Source: Massilia sp. 9096
Lineage (GTDB): Bacteria; Pseudomonadota; Gammaproteobacteria; Burkholderiales; Burkholderiaceae_D
Direction: 5' to 3'
Length of the DNA: 64,000 nt
Assembly: GCF_000745265.1 (NCBI RefSeq)
Contig: NZ_JQNN01000001.1
Coordinates: forward strand, 4,588,001-4,652,000
Below the pieces are notes generated by a model. It did no database searches, was not told the DNA's origin, and was given only the letters and a program-made list of their open reading frames with translations. Positions within the stretch are counted from its first letter, which is position 1. Each line of letters starts with the position of its first letter. A program made the position numbers and the translations under genes. Positions 24,863-34,256 of this stretch are shown here, one piece after another.

Positions 24863-25950
24863 CGATGCCACCGACCCGGCCGCGGCCGCAGCGCCAGCGC
24901 GGCGTGGCCGTCGTGACTGCGCTGCTGCTGACCACGCTGGCGATCTCGATCGTCGCCAGCCTGTTCTGGCAACAGCAGGTCGAAGTGCGCTCGATGGAAA
25001 ACCAGAGGCTGCACCTGCAGACGCGCTGGATCCTGCGCGGCGCGGTCGACTGGGCCACCCTGGTCCTGTTCCAGGATGCGATGGACCATCCGCGCTACAC
25101 CTCGCTCGACCAGGTGTGGGCGACGCCGCTGGCAGAAACCCGTCTCGACCAGTACATCGAGCGCGAACGCGTCGAAGGAGAAAATTTCGATGCGACCCTG
25201 TCCGGTAACATTACTGACGCATGCTCGCGTTACAATTTGCGCAATCTCGCGCAAGACGCCAAGATCATCGACGGTGACCAGCTCGACGTGTTCAAACGCT
25301 TGCTGAGCAACCTGCAGCTCGACCCGTCGCTCGCGCAGCGCGTGGCCAGCGTAGTGGCGTTCAGCTTGCCGGCGCAGGCATTGCCGGACAGCGTCACCAA
25401 CAATGGCGGCGGCACGACAGGTGGCACGGCAGGCAGTACGGCAGGCAGTACGGCAAACGGTGGCAACGGCGGCACGGGCGCTTCGGGCAGCACCAGCAGC
25501 AACGCCGTGCAGCCCGTCGGCGTGACCGGCGTGCCGATGCGCCTGCTGCAGGTGGACGACCTGCTGGCGGTGCCGGGCTTCACGCCGGCGATGGTGGAGC
25601 GCCTGCGGCCGTTCGTGATCGTGTTGCCGGAGGTGACTCCGGTCAACGTCAACACCGCGCCACCCGAGGTGCTGGCGGCGGTGGCGAACGTGTCGATGTC
25701 GGCGGCCAACACGATGATCGTGCGCCGCAAGCAGGCGCCGTGGGCCGACAAGGCCAATTTCGACACCGAAGTGGGGTCGCAGACTGCGGGAATGGCGCCG
25801 AACTCGGCGGCCGTGAAGAGCGAATGGTTCCTGGTCGACAGCCGCATCCGGCTCGACCGCGCGGCGCTGGATGCCGAGGCGCTGGTCCACCGTCCGCTGA
25901 ACCTGATGGCCAGTGGGGGGCCGTCGGTGGCATGGGTGCGTCAGTACTAG
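24859..25950 (+). CDS. gspK: Type II secretion minor pseudopilin GspK
   Basis: A 363-residue protein, the largest minor pseudopilin. Basic leader, then RGVAVVTALLLTTLAISIVASLFW, and the GspK helical domain (RWILRGAVDWATLVLFQD, ACSRYNLRNL). The SAM-like region with VNVNTAPPEVLAA lies toward the C-terminus. Residues about 181-217 form a Gly/Thr/Ser/Asn-rich insertion, encoded partly by a 12-bp tandem duplication. It starts on a 4-bp overlap with gspJ and caps the pseudopilus tip. Confidence 0.92.
   Translation: MTMPPTRPRPQRQRGVAVVTALLLTTLAISIVASLFWQQQVEVRSMENQRLHLQTRWILRGAVDWATLVLFQDAMDHPRYTSLDQVWATPLAETRLDQYIERERVEGENFDATLSGNITDACSRYNLRNLAQDAKIIDGDQLDVFKRLLSNLQLDPSLAQRVASVVAFSLPAQALPDSVTNNGGGTTGGTAGSTAGSTANGGNGGTGASGSTSSNAVQPVGVTGVPMRLLQVDDLLAVPGFTPAMVERLRPFVIVLPEVTPVNVNTAPPEVLAAVANVSMSAANTMIVRRKQAPWADKANFDTEVGSQTAGMAPNSAAVKSEWFLVDSRIRLDRAALDAEALVHRPLNLMASGGPSVAWVRQY
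25428..25451 (+). repeat. 12-bp tandem duplication inside gspK
   Basis: Two exact copies of GGCAGGCAGTAC, followed by a partial third copy (GGCA), encode the repeated Ala-Gly-Ser-Thr part of the low-complexity insertion. Confidence 0.85.
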
Positions 25951-25978
25951 AACGAGAAGATCGAGAAAGCGAGACAGT

Positions 25979-27187
25979 TTGACTACTCTTTATATTCGGC
26001 ATCCCGCGCGCGCGGAAGGCGAGCATGCGTTGTGCCGCTTCGCCCAGGTCGGCGACGGCGGCGCCATCGAGCAGCAGGGCGAAGGCCCGCTGCGCAACCT
26101 CGGCGACCTGGTCGGGGCCAGCCGGCGCGTCGTGCTGCTGCTGGCCGGCGCCGACGTGACGCTGCTGTCGGTGCAGGCCCCGCCATTGACCGGCGCGCGC
26201 CTGAAAGCCGCCTTGCCCGGCCTGGTGGAAGAACACATCCTCGGCGACCCGGACGACTGCGTGCTGGTGGCCGCGCCCCAGCAGCCGGACGAGACCCGTC
26301 CGGTCGCCGTGGCCGACCGCGCCTGGTTGGAAGACATCGTGCGCAGCCTGCTGGCGCAGGGCGCGCGCAGCGTCAGCGCCGTGCCGGCCCAGCTGTGCAT
26401 GCCGCTGCAGCCGGGCAGCGTCTCGGCCGCCGTCTCGGGCAGCGAACTGATCCTGCGCCAGAGCTTGTTCCAGGGCTTCGGCCTGGCGCTCGACGCCGCC
26501 CCGGCGGCGGTGCTGCAGACCGCGCGCGCCTTCAGCGGCGATGCGCCGCTGGTGCTGTACGTGCCGCACAACCAGGTCGGCGAATACCAGGCGCTGTCGG
26601 CCGAAGCCGGCCCCGGCGTCAGCGTCGAAAACGACGACTGGAGCCACTGGATCGCCGGTTCGCGCAGCACCGCGGTCGACCTGGTATCCGGCCTGGGCGC
26701 GGCCGGCGCGCCGCAGCGCGACTGGCGCCGCTGGCGCTGGCCGATCACGCTGGCCGGACTGGTGTTGGTGCTCAACGTGGTCGCGCTGAACGTCGACTGG
26801 CTGCGCCTGCGCCACCAGTCCGACACCATCCGCCAGTCGATGACCCAGACTTTCCGCTCGGTGTACCCGAGCCAGGCCGTGATCGACCCGGTCGCGCAGA
26901 TGCGTCAGAGCATTGCCGGCGCGCGCGCCAACACCGGCGAAGTCTCGCCCGACGAATTTACCTATCTCGCAGCGGCCTTCGGCGAAGCGGCACGCCGTCT
27001 CGGACGTCAACCCGGAATTGCATCAATTGAGTATCGGGAACGCGCCTTGGCCGTCAAAGTCAAACCGGAGACTGTCGACCCCGGCATGGCCGCACAATTG
27101 CGCGGCGCGCTGGCGGAACGCAGGCTGAGCCTGCAGGAAACCGCCCCGGGCAACTGGGTGATCCGCAGTACAGGAGCCAAGCAATGA
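25979..27187 (+). CDS. gspL: Type II secretion inner-membrane protein GspL
   Basis: A 402-residue protein with an actin-like cytoplasmic domain (TLYIRHPARAEGEHALCRF..., LPGLVEEHILGDPDDC), one membrane helix (WPITLAGLVLVLNVVALNV, about 255-275) and a small periplasmic ferredoxin-like domain. It ties the GspE ATPase to GspM. The start is a TTG at 25979, 28 bases after gspK; no ATG gives a suitable N-terminus, and the upstream codons overlap gspK. Its 3' end overlaps gspM by 4 bases. Confidence 0.88.
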   Translation: MTTLYIRHPARAEGEHALCRFAQVGDGGAIEQQGEGPLRNLGDLVGASRRVVLLLAGADVTLLSVQAPPLTGARLKAALPGLVEEHILGDPDDCVLVAAPQQPDETRPVAVADRAWLEDIVRSLLAQGARSVSAVPAQLCMPLQPGSVSAAVSGSELILRQSLFQGFGLALDAAPAAVLQTARAFSGDAPLVLYVPHNQVGEYQALSAEAGPGVSVENDDWSHWIAGSRSTAVDLVSGLGAAGAPQRDWRRWRWPITLAGLVLVLNVVALNVDWLRLRHQSDTIRQSMTQTFRSVYPSQAVIDPVAQMRQSIAGARANTGEVSPDEFTYLAAAFGEAARRLGRQPGIASIEYRERALAVKVKPETVDPGMAAQLRGALAERRLSLQETAPGNWVIRSTGAKQ

Positions 27188-27702
27188 GTTTCGCCACCAC
27201 CATCGCCCAGTACCGCGCGCGCGCCAATGCGCTCTGGATCGCGCGTACCGAGCAGGAACGCCGCTTCCTGGCGGTCGGCGGCGCCGTCGTGTTGCTGGCC
27301 GTACTCTACCTGCTGCTGATCGATCCGGCCGTCACCGGCCGCGCCCAGCTGGCGCGCAGCGTGCCGCAGCTGCGCCTGCAGGCGGCCGAGCTGCAGGCCA
27401 TGGCGCAGGAAGCCAACAATCTCGCGCATACGCCGCCGGTGCAGGTCGTGCCGCTGACGCACGACGCCGTGTCGGCCAGTCTCACCGGACGCGGCCTGAC
27501 TCCGCAATCGCTGTCGGTGGCCAACGACTACATCAAGCTGCAGCTGAATAATGCGTCGTTCGCCACCTTGACCGCCTGGCTCGACGAACAGCGCCGCGGC
27601 AACCGCGTACTGGTGCAGGACGCGGTCGTGACCGCGCTGCCGACAGCCGGCCAGGTCGACGCGACCCTGACGCTGCACCAGAACAACGACGGCGCCCGAT
27701 GA
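27184..27702 (+). CDS. gspM: Type II secretion protein GspM
   Basis: A 172-residue bitopic protein: short cytoplasmic N-terminus (RARANALWIARTEQERRFL), a membrane helix (AVGGAVVLLAVLYLLLI) and a periplasmic ferredoxin-like domain. It pairs with GspL in the inner-membrane platform. It overlaps gspL and gspN by 4 bases on each side, indicating translational coupling. Confidence 0.9.
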   Translation: MSFATTIAQYRARANALWIARTEQERRFLAVGGAVVLLAVLYLLLIDPAVTGRAQLARSVPQLRLQAAELQAMAQEANNLAHTPPVQVVPLTHDAVSASLTGRGLTPQSLSVANDYIKLQLNNASFATLTAWLDEQRRGNRVLVQDAVVTALPTAGQVDATLTLHQNNDGAR

Positions 27703-28472
27703 AGCGACTGCTGCTCTGGGCCGGCCTGACCGCGTTGGCGGTGGTGCTCACGATCCTGGCGTTCCTGCCGGCGGCCTGGCTGGGCCCGCTGGTCGAACAT
27801 CAGACCGGTGGCCGTTTGACTCTCGGGGATGCGCAAGGTACGCTGTGGCGCGGCTCAGCCTTTGTGGGCGGCGCCGCGGGCGAGGGCGGGGCCGTCACGC
27901 CGCTGCTGCCGGGCCGCTTCAACTGGCGCCTGTCGCCGCTGCTGCTGCTGGGCCAGGTGAACATGGACCTGGCCAACGACCAGGCGCTGGCGCAGCCGGT
28001 GCGCATCACCGGTGGGCTGTCGGCGTGGCAGGTCAGCGCCGGCCAGCTGCTGTTGCCGGCCGAAGGCTTGTCCGGCCTGGGCGCACCGCTGAACACGCTG
28101 GCGCTGACGGGCACGATCAAGCTGTCGTGGAATTTGCTGGACATCGCGCGCCAGGGCAACGCGGTGGCGGTCAACGGCCGTACGGTGCTGGCGCTGACCG
28201 ACATGGGATCGCGCATGAGCCCCATCAAACCGCTGGGCAGCTACGAGATGGCGATGGACTGGCGCGGCCAGCGCGCCGACGTCGACCTGCGCACCGTGCA
28301 CGGCGCGCTGCTGCTGTCGGGAACGGGCGGGCTGGAAAACGGACGGCTGCATTTTTCGGGGCAGGCGTCGGCGGGTGAGGGATATGAAGAGACGCTGGGC
28401 AACCTGCTCAACCTGCTGGGCCAGCGGCACATGGTGAACGGCAAGAACATAATCGCGTTAGAGTTCAGATGA
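27699..28472 (+). CDS. gspN: Type II secretion protein GspN
   Basis: A 257-residue protein with one N-terminal membrane helix (LLLWAGLTALAVVLTILAFLPAAWL) and a periplasmic beta-rich domain (GRLTLGDAQGTLWRGSAFV, FNWRLSPLLLLGQV). GspN occurs only in some type II systems and its role is unsettled. It is placed between gspM and gspD with 4-bp overlaps on both sides. Confidence 0.88.
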   Translation: MKRLLLWAGLTALAVVLTILAFLPAAWLGPLVEHQTGGRLTLGDAQGTLWRGSAFVGGAAGEGGAVTPLLPGRFNWRLSPLLLLGQVNMDLANDQALAQPVRITGGLSAWQVSAGQLLLPAEGLSGLGAPLNTLALTGTIKLSWNLLDIARQGNAVAVNGRTVLALTDMGSRMSPIKPLGSYEMAMDWRGQRADVDLRTVHGALLLSGTGGLENGRLHFSGQASAGEGYEETLGNLLNLLGQRHMVNGKNIIALEFR

Positions 28473-30811
28473 TGAAAAAAAACCAAGGTAGCAACCTGCA
28501 AATCCCGGCGCTGCGCCGAATCGCGGCCGGCGCCATGCTGTGCTGCGCCATCGCCGCGGCCGTCCCGCCGATCCCCGCCTTCGCCCAAGCCCAGGCCCAG
28601 AACGGCGGCGCCGCACTGAACTTCGTCAACGCCGACATGGAATCGGTGATCAAGGCGGTCGGCCACTATACCGGCATGACCTTCGTCATCGACCCGCGCG
28701 TCAAGGGAACGCTGAGCCTGGTCTCGGAACGCCCGTTGAGCAAGGCCCAGGCCTTCGAACTGCTGACCTCGCAGCTGCGCCTGCAGGGCTACGCGGTGGT
28801 CACCGGCGACGGTTTCGCCAAGGTGGTGCCGGAAGCCGAAGCCAAGCTGCAATCCTCGCCGACCCAGGTCGGCGTCAGCGGCGCCAAGGCGCGCGGCGAC
28901 CAGGTCGCGACCCAGATCTATCGCCTGCAGCACGAATCGGCGGCCAACCTGACCGCGGTGCTGCGTCCCCTGATCTCGCCCAACAACTCGATCATGGCCG
29001 ACCCGGGCAACAACAGCCTGGTAATCACCGACTATGCCGACAACCTGCGGCGCCTGTCGCGCATCATCGCCGCGCTCGATTCGCCGGCCACCAGCGACCT
29101 CGACGTGGTGCAGATCCGCAATGGCATCGCCGCCGACGTCGCCAACCTGGTCACGCGCCTGATGGAACCGAGCCCGGGCGGCGATGCCGGCCGCGTCACC
29201 GTGCTGGCCGACTCGCGCACCAACACCGTCGTGATCCGTGCGCCCTCGGCCGCGCGCGCGAACATGGCCAAGAGCCTGATCGCCAAGCTCGACCAGCCGA
29301 CCACGGAACTCGGCAACATCCACGTGGTCTACCTGAAGAACGCCGACGCCAGCCGCGTGGCGCAAACGCTGCGCGCGGTGGTGTCGCAGGATTCGTCGGC
29401 GGTGCCGGTGCAGCAGCAGGGCACCTCGGGCGGCTCGATCCAGTCGACCAACAACGGCGCCGGCGGCACCGGCGGCAACCTCGGCGGTCAGCAGGGCCAG
29501 CAAAGCAGCGTCGGCATGGGCGGCACCGGCAACACCTTCGGCCAGCAGAGCCAGGCGACCGCAAACGGCGCCGGCGGCGGCCAGGGTTCCGGCTTCATCC
29601 AGGCCGATGCCTCCACCAACAGCCTGATCATTACCGCGCCGGACGCGGTGTACCGCAACCTGCGTTCGGTCATCGACCAGCTCGACGTGCGCCGCGCCCA
29701 GGTCTACATCGAGGCGCTGGTGGTCGAAGTCACCGCGAGCGATGCGGCACAGTTCGGCGTGCAGTGGGTCGGCCTGACCGGCAACGCCAACAGCAGCTAC
29801 CGCGTCGGCGGCCTGCAGTCGTTCACGACCGGCGGCGCCAGCAGCAACATCGTCAACTTGGCGGTCGCCGCGGCCACCGGCCTGAGCGGCTCCACCGCGA
29901 GCGCCGCCAGCGGCGGCACCGGCATCCCCAACCCGGCCGGCCTGTCGATCGGCGTCTTCAAGCAGGTGGGCGGCGAACTCGGCCTGGGTGCGATCGCGAG
30001 CGCCCTTGAAAGTACCGGACACGCCAACATCTTATCGACGCCGAACATCATTACGCTGGACAATGAACTGGCGACGATCAAGGTCGGGCAAAACATTCCG
30101 ATCATCACCGGCTCGTTCACGACCGGCGCGAGTGGCGCAAGCAACCCGTTCCAGACCGTGGACCGCAAGGACGTCGGCCTGCTGCTGAAGGTGCGCCCGC
30201 AGATCTCGGAAGGCGGCACCATTAAGATGGCGATCTATCATGAGAATTCGGGCATCGACAATTCGGTGTCGTCGGCTTCCGGCATCGTGACCACCGTGCG
30301 CGCCATCGAAAACACGGTCCTGGCCGACAACGGTCAGATCGTCGTATTGGGCGGCCTGATCTCGGACGACGAAAACGAAAACCAGGACGCCGTACCGGGC
30401 CTGAGCGCCATTCCGGTGGTGGGCAACCTGTTCAAGTACAAGACCCGTACCCGCGCCAAGCGCAACCTGATGGTGTTCCTGCGTCCGATCGTGGTGCGCA
30501 GCAAGGAACAGAATGACAGCATCTCGGCGGACCGCTACGAATACATGCGCGCCGCTGGCGTGACGGAACAGCCGAGGGGCGGCAGTGCGGTCCTGCCCAA
30601 CCTCGGTTCTCCCGTACTACCCCCATTAACGAATGGCCAGCCGCCCGTGACGGACGGCACGATGGCCAGGATGCCGCCGCCGGCCCCGGCCGCCGCCCGT
30701 CCGGGCGCCGCCACCGGTCCGGACGTCGCCCAGCCCGCCAACCCGGCCCAGCCGCCGGTCGGACAGTTCCGTCCGGTCCAGCCGCAGGGGCAACCGGGCT
30801 ACGGTCAATAA
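28469..30811 (+). CDS. gspD: Type II secretion outer-membrane secretin GspD
   Basis: A 780-residue secretin. Signal peptide (about residues 1-40), N0 domain from LNFVNADMESVIKAVGHYTG, N1-N3 ring domains, and a C-terminal secretin domain with LESTGHANILSTPNIITLDN, VGQNIPIITGSF and VVLGGLISDDENENQDAVPGL. The N3 domain is interrupted by a Gly/Gln/Asn/Ser-rich loop of about 60 residues (around 312-370), as in other secretins. The Pro/Ala/Gln-rich C-terminal tail (about 700-780) may be an outer-membrane or pilotin-contact segment. It overlaps the gspN stop; two adjacent ATGs could each start it. Confidence 0.95.
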   Translation: MMKKNQGSNLQIPALRRIAAGAMLCCAIAAAVPPIPAFAQAQAQNGGAALNFVNADMESVIKAVGHYTGMTFVIDPRVKGTLSLVSERPLSKAQAFELLTSQLRLQGYAVVTGDGFAKVVPEAEAKLQSSPTQVGVSGAKARGDQVATQIYRLQHESAANLTAVLRPLISPNNSIMADPGNNSLVITDYADNLRRLSRIIAALDSPATSDLDVVQIRNGIAADVANLVTRLMEPSPGGDAGRVTVLADSRTNTVVIRAPSAARANMAKSLIAKLDQPTTELGNIHVVYLKNADASRVAQTLRAVVSQDSSAVPVQQQGTSGGSIQSTNNGAGGTGGNLGGQQGQQSSVGMGGTGNTFGQQSQATANGAGGGQGSGFIQADASTNSLIITAPDAVYRNLRSVIDQLDVRRAQVYIEALVVEVTASDAAQFGVQWVGLTGNANSSYRVGGLQSFTTGGASSNIVNLAVAAATGLSGSTASAASGGTGIPNPAGLSIGVFKQVGGELGLGAIASALESTGHANILSTPNIITLDNELATIKVGQNIPIITGSFTTGASGASNPFQTVDRKDVGLLLKVRPQISEGGTIKMAIYHENSGIDNSVSSASGIVTTVRAIENTVLADNGQIVVLGGLISDDENENQDAVPGLSAIPVVGNLFKYKTRTRAKRNLMVFLRPIVVRSKEQNDSISADRYEYMRAAGVTEQPRGGSAVLPNLGSPVLPPLTNGQPPVTDGTMARMPPPAPAAARPGAATGPDVAQPANPAQPPVGQFRPVQPQGQPGYGQ

Positions 30812-30857
30812 ACCGGTCAGGCAAGCGGCGAACGGCATCGACAAAGGATGAAGACAC

Positions 30858-32282
30858 ATGGATAACTTGTTGCCCTACGCATTCGCACGGGATTACGGCG
30901 TGCTGGCGCGTTCCAACGGCGACCCGGCGCAAGCCGTCGAAGTGATGGTCTCGAACGCCACGAAACCAGCCGCGATCGCGGAAGTCTCGCGCCGTTTCGG
31001 CCGCATCGCCCTGCGCCGCATGGAGCGCGCCGAGCTGGAGTCCGCCATTGCCGCTGCCTACCAGGGCGCCGGTGGCGACGCCTCGCAGGTCGCCGACGAG
31101 TTCGACACCGACCTCGATCTGACCAAGCTGCTGCAAGACGTGCCGGCCATCGAAGACCTGCTGGAATCGTCCGACGACGCCCCCGTCATCCGCATGATCA
31201 ATGCGCTGCTGACCCAGTCGCTGCGCGAAGGCGCCTCCGATATCCACATCGAGCCGTTCGAGCAGACCTCGGTGGTGCGCTTCCGCATCGACGGCGCTCT
31301 GCGCGACATCGTGCGCCCTCGCAAGGCGATCCACGCATCGCTCATCTCCCGTATCAAGATCATGTCGCAGCTCGACATCGCCGAAAAGCGCCTGCCGCAG
31401 GACGGCCGCATCACGCTGCGCATCGGCGGCAAGCCGGTCGACGTGCGTGTCTCGACGCTGCCGACCGGCCACGGCGAGCGCGCCGTGCTGCGTCTGCTCG
31501 ACAAGGAGGCCGGCCGCCTCGACCTGTCGCACCTGGGCATGAGCACCGGCCTGCTGCCGCAATTCGACAAGCTGATCAACCAGCCGCACGGCATCGTGCT
31601 GGTCACCGGCCCGACCGGTTCCGGCAAGACGACCACGCTGTACGCCGCGCTGTCGCGCCTGAACGCCTCCACCACCAACATCATGACGGTGGAAGACCCG
31701 ATCGAGTACGACCTCAACGGCATCGGCCAGACCCAGGTCAATGCCCGCATCGACATGACCTTCGGCAAGGCCCTGCGCGCGATCCTGCGCCAGGACCCGG
31801 ACGTGATCATGATCGGCGAGATCCGCGACCTGGAAACCGCGCAGATCGCGGTGCAGGCGTCGCTCACCGGCCACCTGGTGCTGGCGACGCTGCACACCAA
31901 TGATGCGGCCTCGGCCGTAACCCGTCTGCTCGACATGGGCATCGAACCGTTCCTGCTGTCGTCCTCGCTGCTGGGCGTGATGGCGCAACGCCTGGTGCGC
32001 AAGCTGTGCCCGCACTGCAAGAAGCAGGAAGGCGCCAGCTGGGTCGCGGTCGGCTGCGACCGTTGCGGCCACACCGGCTACCACGGCCGGGTCGGCGTCT
32101 ACGAACTGCTCGAAACGAACGAGCAGATCCGCGCGCAGATCCACAACCAGGTGTCCGAGGCGCAAATCCGCGACAAAGCGCTGCAGTCCGGCATGCACAC
32201 GATGCGCGAAGACGGCGAACGCTGGGTGCGTGAAGGCATCACCACCGAAGCCGAGCTGGTGCGCGTGACGAAGGCGGACTAA
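30858..32282 (+). CDS. gspE: Type II secretion ATPase GspE
   Basis: A 474-residue PilB/GspE-family ATPase: N-terminal GspE domain, Walker [16 protein letters not shown], Asp box EDPIEYDL, Walker [19 protein letters not shown] and His box [12 protein letters not shown]. The C-terminal Zn-binding part has CPHC and CDRCG pairs, but only about 13 residues separate them, much less than the usual GspE loop. It powers pseudopilus assembly at the cytoplasmic face. AAAGGA lies ten bases before the ATG. Confidence 0.95.
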   Translation: MDNLLPYAFARDYGVLARSNGDPAQAVEVMVSNATKPAAIAEVSRRFGRIALRRMERAELESAIAAAYQGAGGDASQVADEFDTDLDLTKLLQDVPAIEDLLESSDDAPVIRMINALLTQSLREGASDIHIEPFEQTSVVRFRIDGALRDIVRPRKAIHASLISRIKIMSQLDIAEKRLPQDGRITLRIGGKPVDVRVSTLPTGHGERAVLRLLDKEAGRLDLSHLGMSTGLLPQFDKLINQPHGIVLVTGPTGSGKTTTLYAALSRLNASTTNIMTVEDPIEYDLNGIGQTQVNARIDMTFGKALRAILRQDPDVIMIGEIRDLETAQIAVQASLTGHLVLATLHTNDAASAVTRLLDMGIEPFLLSSSLLGVMAQRLVRKLCPHCKKQEGASWVAVGCDRCGHTGYHGRVGVYELLETNEQIRAQIHNQVSEAQIRDKALQSGMHTMREDGERWVREGITTEAELVRVTKAD

Positions 32283-32285
32283 GCG

Positions 32286-33506
32286 ATGCCGGCATTCCGC
32301 TACGAAGCCGTCGACACCGGCGGCATCACCCGCAAGGGGGTGCTCAACGCCGACAGCCCGCGCGCGGCGCGCGCCGACCTGCGCCTGCAGGGCTTGACGC
32401 CACTGACCGTCGAGACCATCGCGGCCCAGGTCGACGAAAGCGGTGCGGCCAGGGCGCGCGGCTTCGGCGAGCGCCTGTCGCAGGTCGAGCTGGCGCTGTT
32501 CACGCGCCAGCTGGCCAGCCTGCTGGAGGCCGGCCTGCCGCTCGAGCAGGCCTTCACCGCGCTGCTGGAACAGGCCGAGCGCCCCTACGTGCGCGACCTG
32601 ATCGCGTCGATCCGCTCGGAAGTGATGGGCGGCGCCTCCTTCTCCAGCGCACTGTCGCGCCATCCCCGCGACTTCGCGGAAATCTATCGTGCGCTGGTCG
32701 GGTCCGGCGAGCAGATCGGCCAGCTCGCGCGCGTGCTGGCGCGCCTGGCCGACTACATCGAGCGCCGCAATGCGCTGGTACAGCGGGTGCGCCTGGCGTT
32801 CACCTATCCGGCCATCGTCACCGTGGTCGCGTTCGCGATCGTGATCTTCCTGCTGACCTATGTGGTGCCGCAGATCGTCTCGGTGTTCGCCAACACCAAG
32901 CAAAAACTGCCGTTTTTGACCGTGGTCATGCTCGGCGTGTCGAACTTTACGCGCGCTTATGGCATCTATGTCGCATTGATCGTCATCGCGGCCTGGTTTT
33001 CCTGGCGCCGCGCGCTGCAGAACCCGGCGCTCAAGCTGCGCTGGCATGCCTGGCTGCTCGACGCCCCGGTCTACGGCCGCTTCGAGCGCAGCCTGAACAC
33101 GGCGCGCTTCGCCAGCACGCTGGCGATCACCACCGGGTCCGGCGTGCCGATCCTGCGCGCGCTCGACACCAGCCGCGACACGCTGTCGAACGTGGCGATG
33201 AAGGGCCTGGTCGAAGATGCGACCGCCAGCGTGCGCGAAGGCGCCAGCCTGGCGCGCGCCCTGTCGGTGCAAAAGTATTTTCCGCCGATGCTGGTGCACA
33301 TGATCCGCGCCGGCGAAATCACCGGCGAGCTGCCGGCCATGCTCGAGCGCGCCGCCGATTCGCAGCAGGCCGACCTCGAGCGGCGCGCGCTGACCATCGC
33401 CGGCCTGCTTGAACCGGTGCTGATCCTGGCCATGGGCCTGGTCGTGCTGCTGATCGTGCTGGCCGTGCTGATGCCGATTATTGAAATCAACCAGTTGGTG
33501 CGTTGA
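32286..33506 (+). CDS. gspF: Type II secretion platform protein GspF
   Basis: A 406-residue polytopic membrane protein with two repeated GspF domains: LFTRQLASLLEAGLPLEQAF near residue 75 and RFASTLAITTGSGVPILRALDTS near 275. There are three hydrophobic segments (about 175-205, 225-240, 373-400). It forms the inner-membrane base with GspE. The start lies three bases after gspE. Confidence 0.95.
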   Translation: MPAFRYEAVDTGGITRKGVLNADSPRAARADLRLQGLTPLTVETIAAQVDESGAARARGFGERLSQVELALFTRQLASLLEAGLPLEQAFTALLEQAERPYVRDLIASIRSEVMGGASFSSALSRHPRDFAEIYRALVGSGEQIGQLARVLARLADYIERRNALVQRVRLAFTYPAIVTVVAFAIVIFLLTYVVPQIVSVFANTKQKLPFLTVVMLGVSNFTRAYGIYVALIVIAAWFSWRRALQNPALKLRWHAWLLDAPVYGRFERSLNTARFASTLAITTGSGVPILRALDTSRDTLSNVAMKGLVEDATASVREGASLARALSVQKYFPPMLVHMIRAGEITGELPAMLERAADSQQADLERRALTIAGLLEPVLILAMGLVVLLIVLAVLMPIIEINQLVR

Positions 33507-33517
33507 TAAGGAAACTG

Positions 33518-34240
33518 ATGAACAAGCGCTTGCCCATCCTTTTGAGCCTGCTCGGCGTGATCCTGCTGGCGGCGTCGATCGCCTATTGGGTGCTGCAGCT
33601 GGTCCAGCCGCCCCAGCGTCCGATGGCGGCGGTCCAGACCGCGCAGGCCGCGGATCCGCCGATCGACGCCGCCGCAACCCTGTTCGGTGGCCAGATGGCG
33701 GTGGCAACCGCAACCAATTATCAGTTGACCGGCATCGTCTCGGCCGGCCGCAACAGCGTGGCGATCATCGTCGCCGATGGCGCCCAGCCGAAAGCGCTGC
33801 GCATTGGCAAGGAGCTGTCGCCAGGCATCACGCTGGCCGAAGTCTATCCACGTTACGTGATGCTGTCCGATAACGGCGCAATGAAGCGCATCGATCTGGC
33901 GCCGGACAGCAAAGGTGGGGCGCAGATCGGCGGCGCGGGCGGCGGCATGGCGCCGCCTGGCGTGCCGAACAATGCAGGCTCGGTCCAGCCGATCATGCCG
34001 TCGCCGACTGCGCCGGCCGGCAACGCCATTCCCGAGCCGCCGATGTCGCCGGGCGCGGTGCCGCCGCAGCTGCAGGCCGTTAATCCCGGCGACGTCGGCC
34101 AGCATGACGCGCCGCAGCAACAGCAACAGCAACAGCAAAACGGTAACCCGAACCAGGGCAATCCGCCGCCGAACCAGATCCAGATGCCGCCGCCGACCCG
34201 CGCTGTCGGCGTGCCCGGCGCCACCCCGGCCGTTCAGTAA
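33518..34240 (+). CDS. gspC: Type II secretion protein GspC, short form with Pro/Gln tail
   Basis: A 240-residue bitopic protein: cytoplasmic start, membrane helix (ILLSLLGVILLAASIAYWVLQL reduced to about residues 7-29), then the periplasmic homology region (about 50-128: ATLFGGQM, NYQLTGIV, LRIGKELSPGITLAEVYPRYV). In place of the usual C-terminal PDZ or coiled-coil the protein ends in a Pro/Gly/Gln-rich tail (130-240) containing eight successive Gln (200-207). AAGGAA four bases before the ATG at 33518 sets the start. It is the last gene of the operon, after gspF. Confidence 0.85.
   Translation: MNKRLPILLSLLGVILLAASIAYWVLQLVQPPQRPMAAVQTAQAADPPIDAAATLFGGQMAVATATNYQLTGIVSAGRNSVAIIVADGAQPKALRIGKELSPGITLAEVYPRYVMLSDNGAMKRIDLAPDSKGGAQIGGAGGGMAPPGVPNNAGSVQPIMPSPTAPAGNAIPEPPMSPGAVPPQLQAVNPGDVGQHDAPQQQQQQQQNGNPNQGNPPPNQIQMPPPTRAVGVPGATPAVQ
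34115..34138 (+). repeat. CAGCAA repeat in gspC
   Basis: Four copies of the hexamer CAGCAA in frame encode Gln200-Gln207 of GspC. The short tandem unit could expand or contract by slippage in multiples of two codons without a frameshift. Confidence 0.85.
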
Positions 34241-34256
34241 GCCGCTTGTTGTCGGC

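Noticed and set aside
30432..33713. A very long open frame (1093 codons) on the minus strand across the gspD, gspE and gspF region
   Set aside because: It is antisense to three clearly recognised gsp genes; its Arg/His/Gln-rich composition is typical of a complementary-frame shadow in high-G+C DNA.
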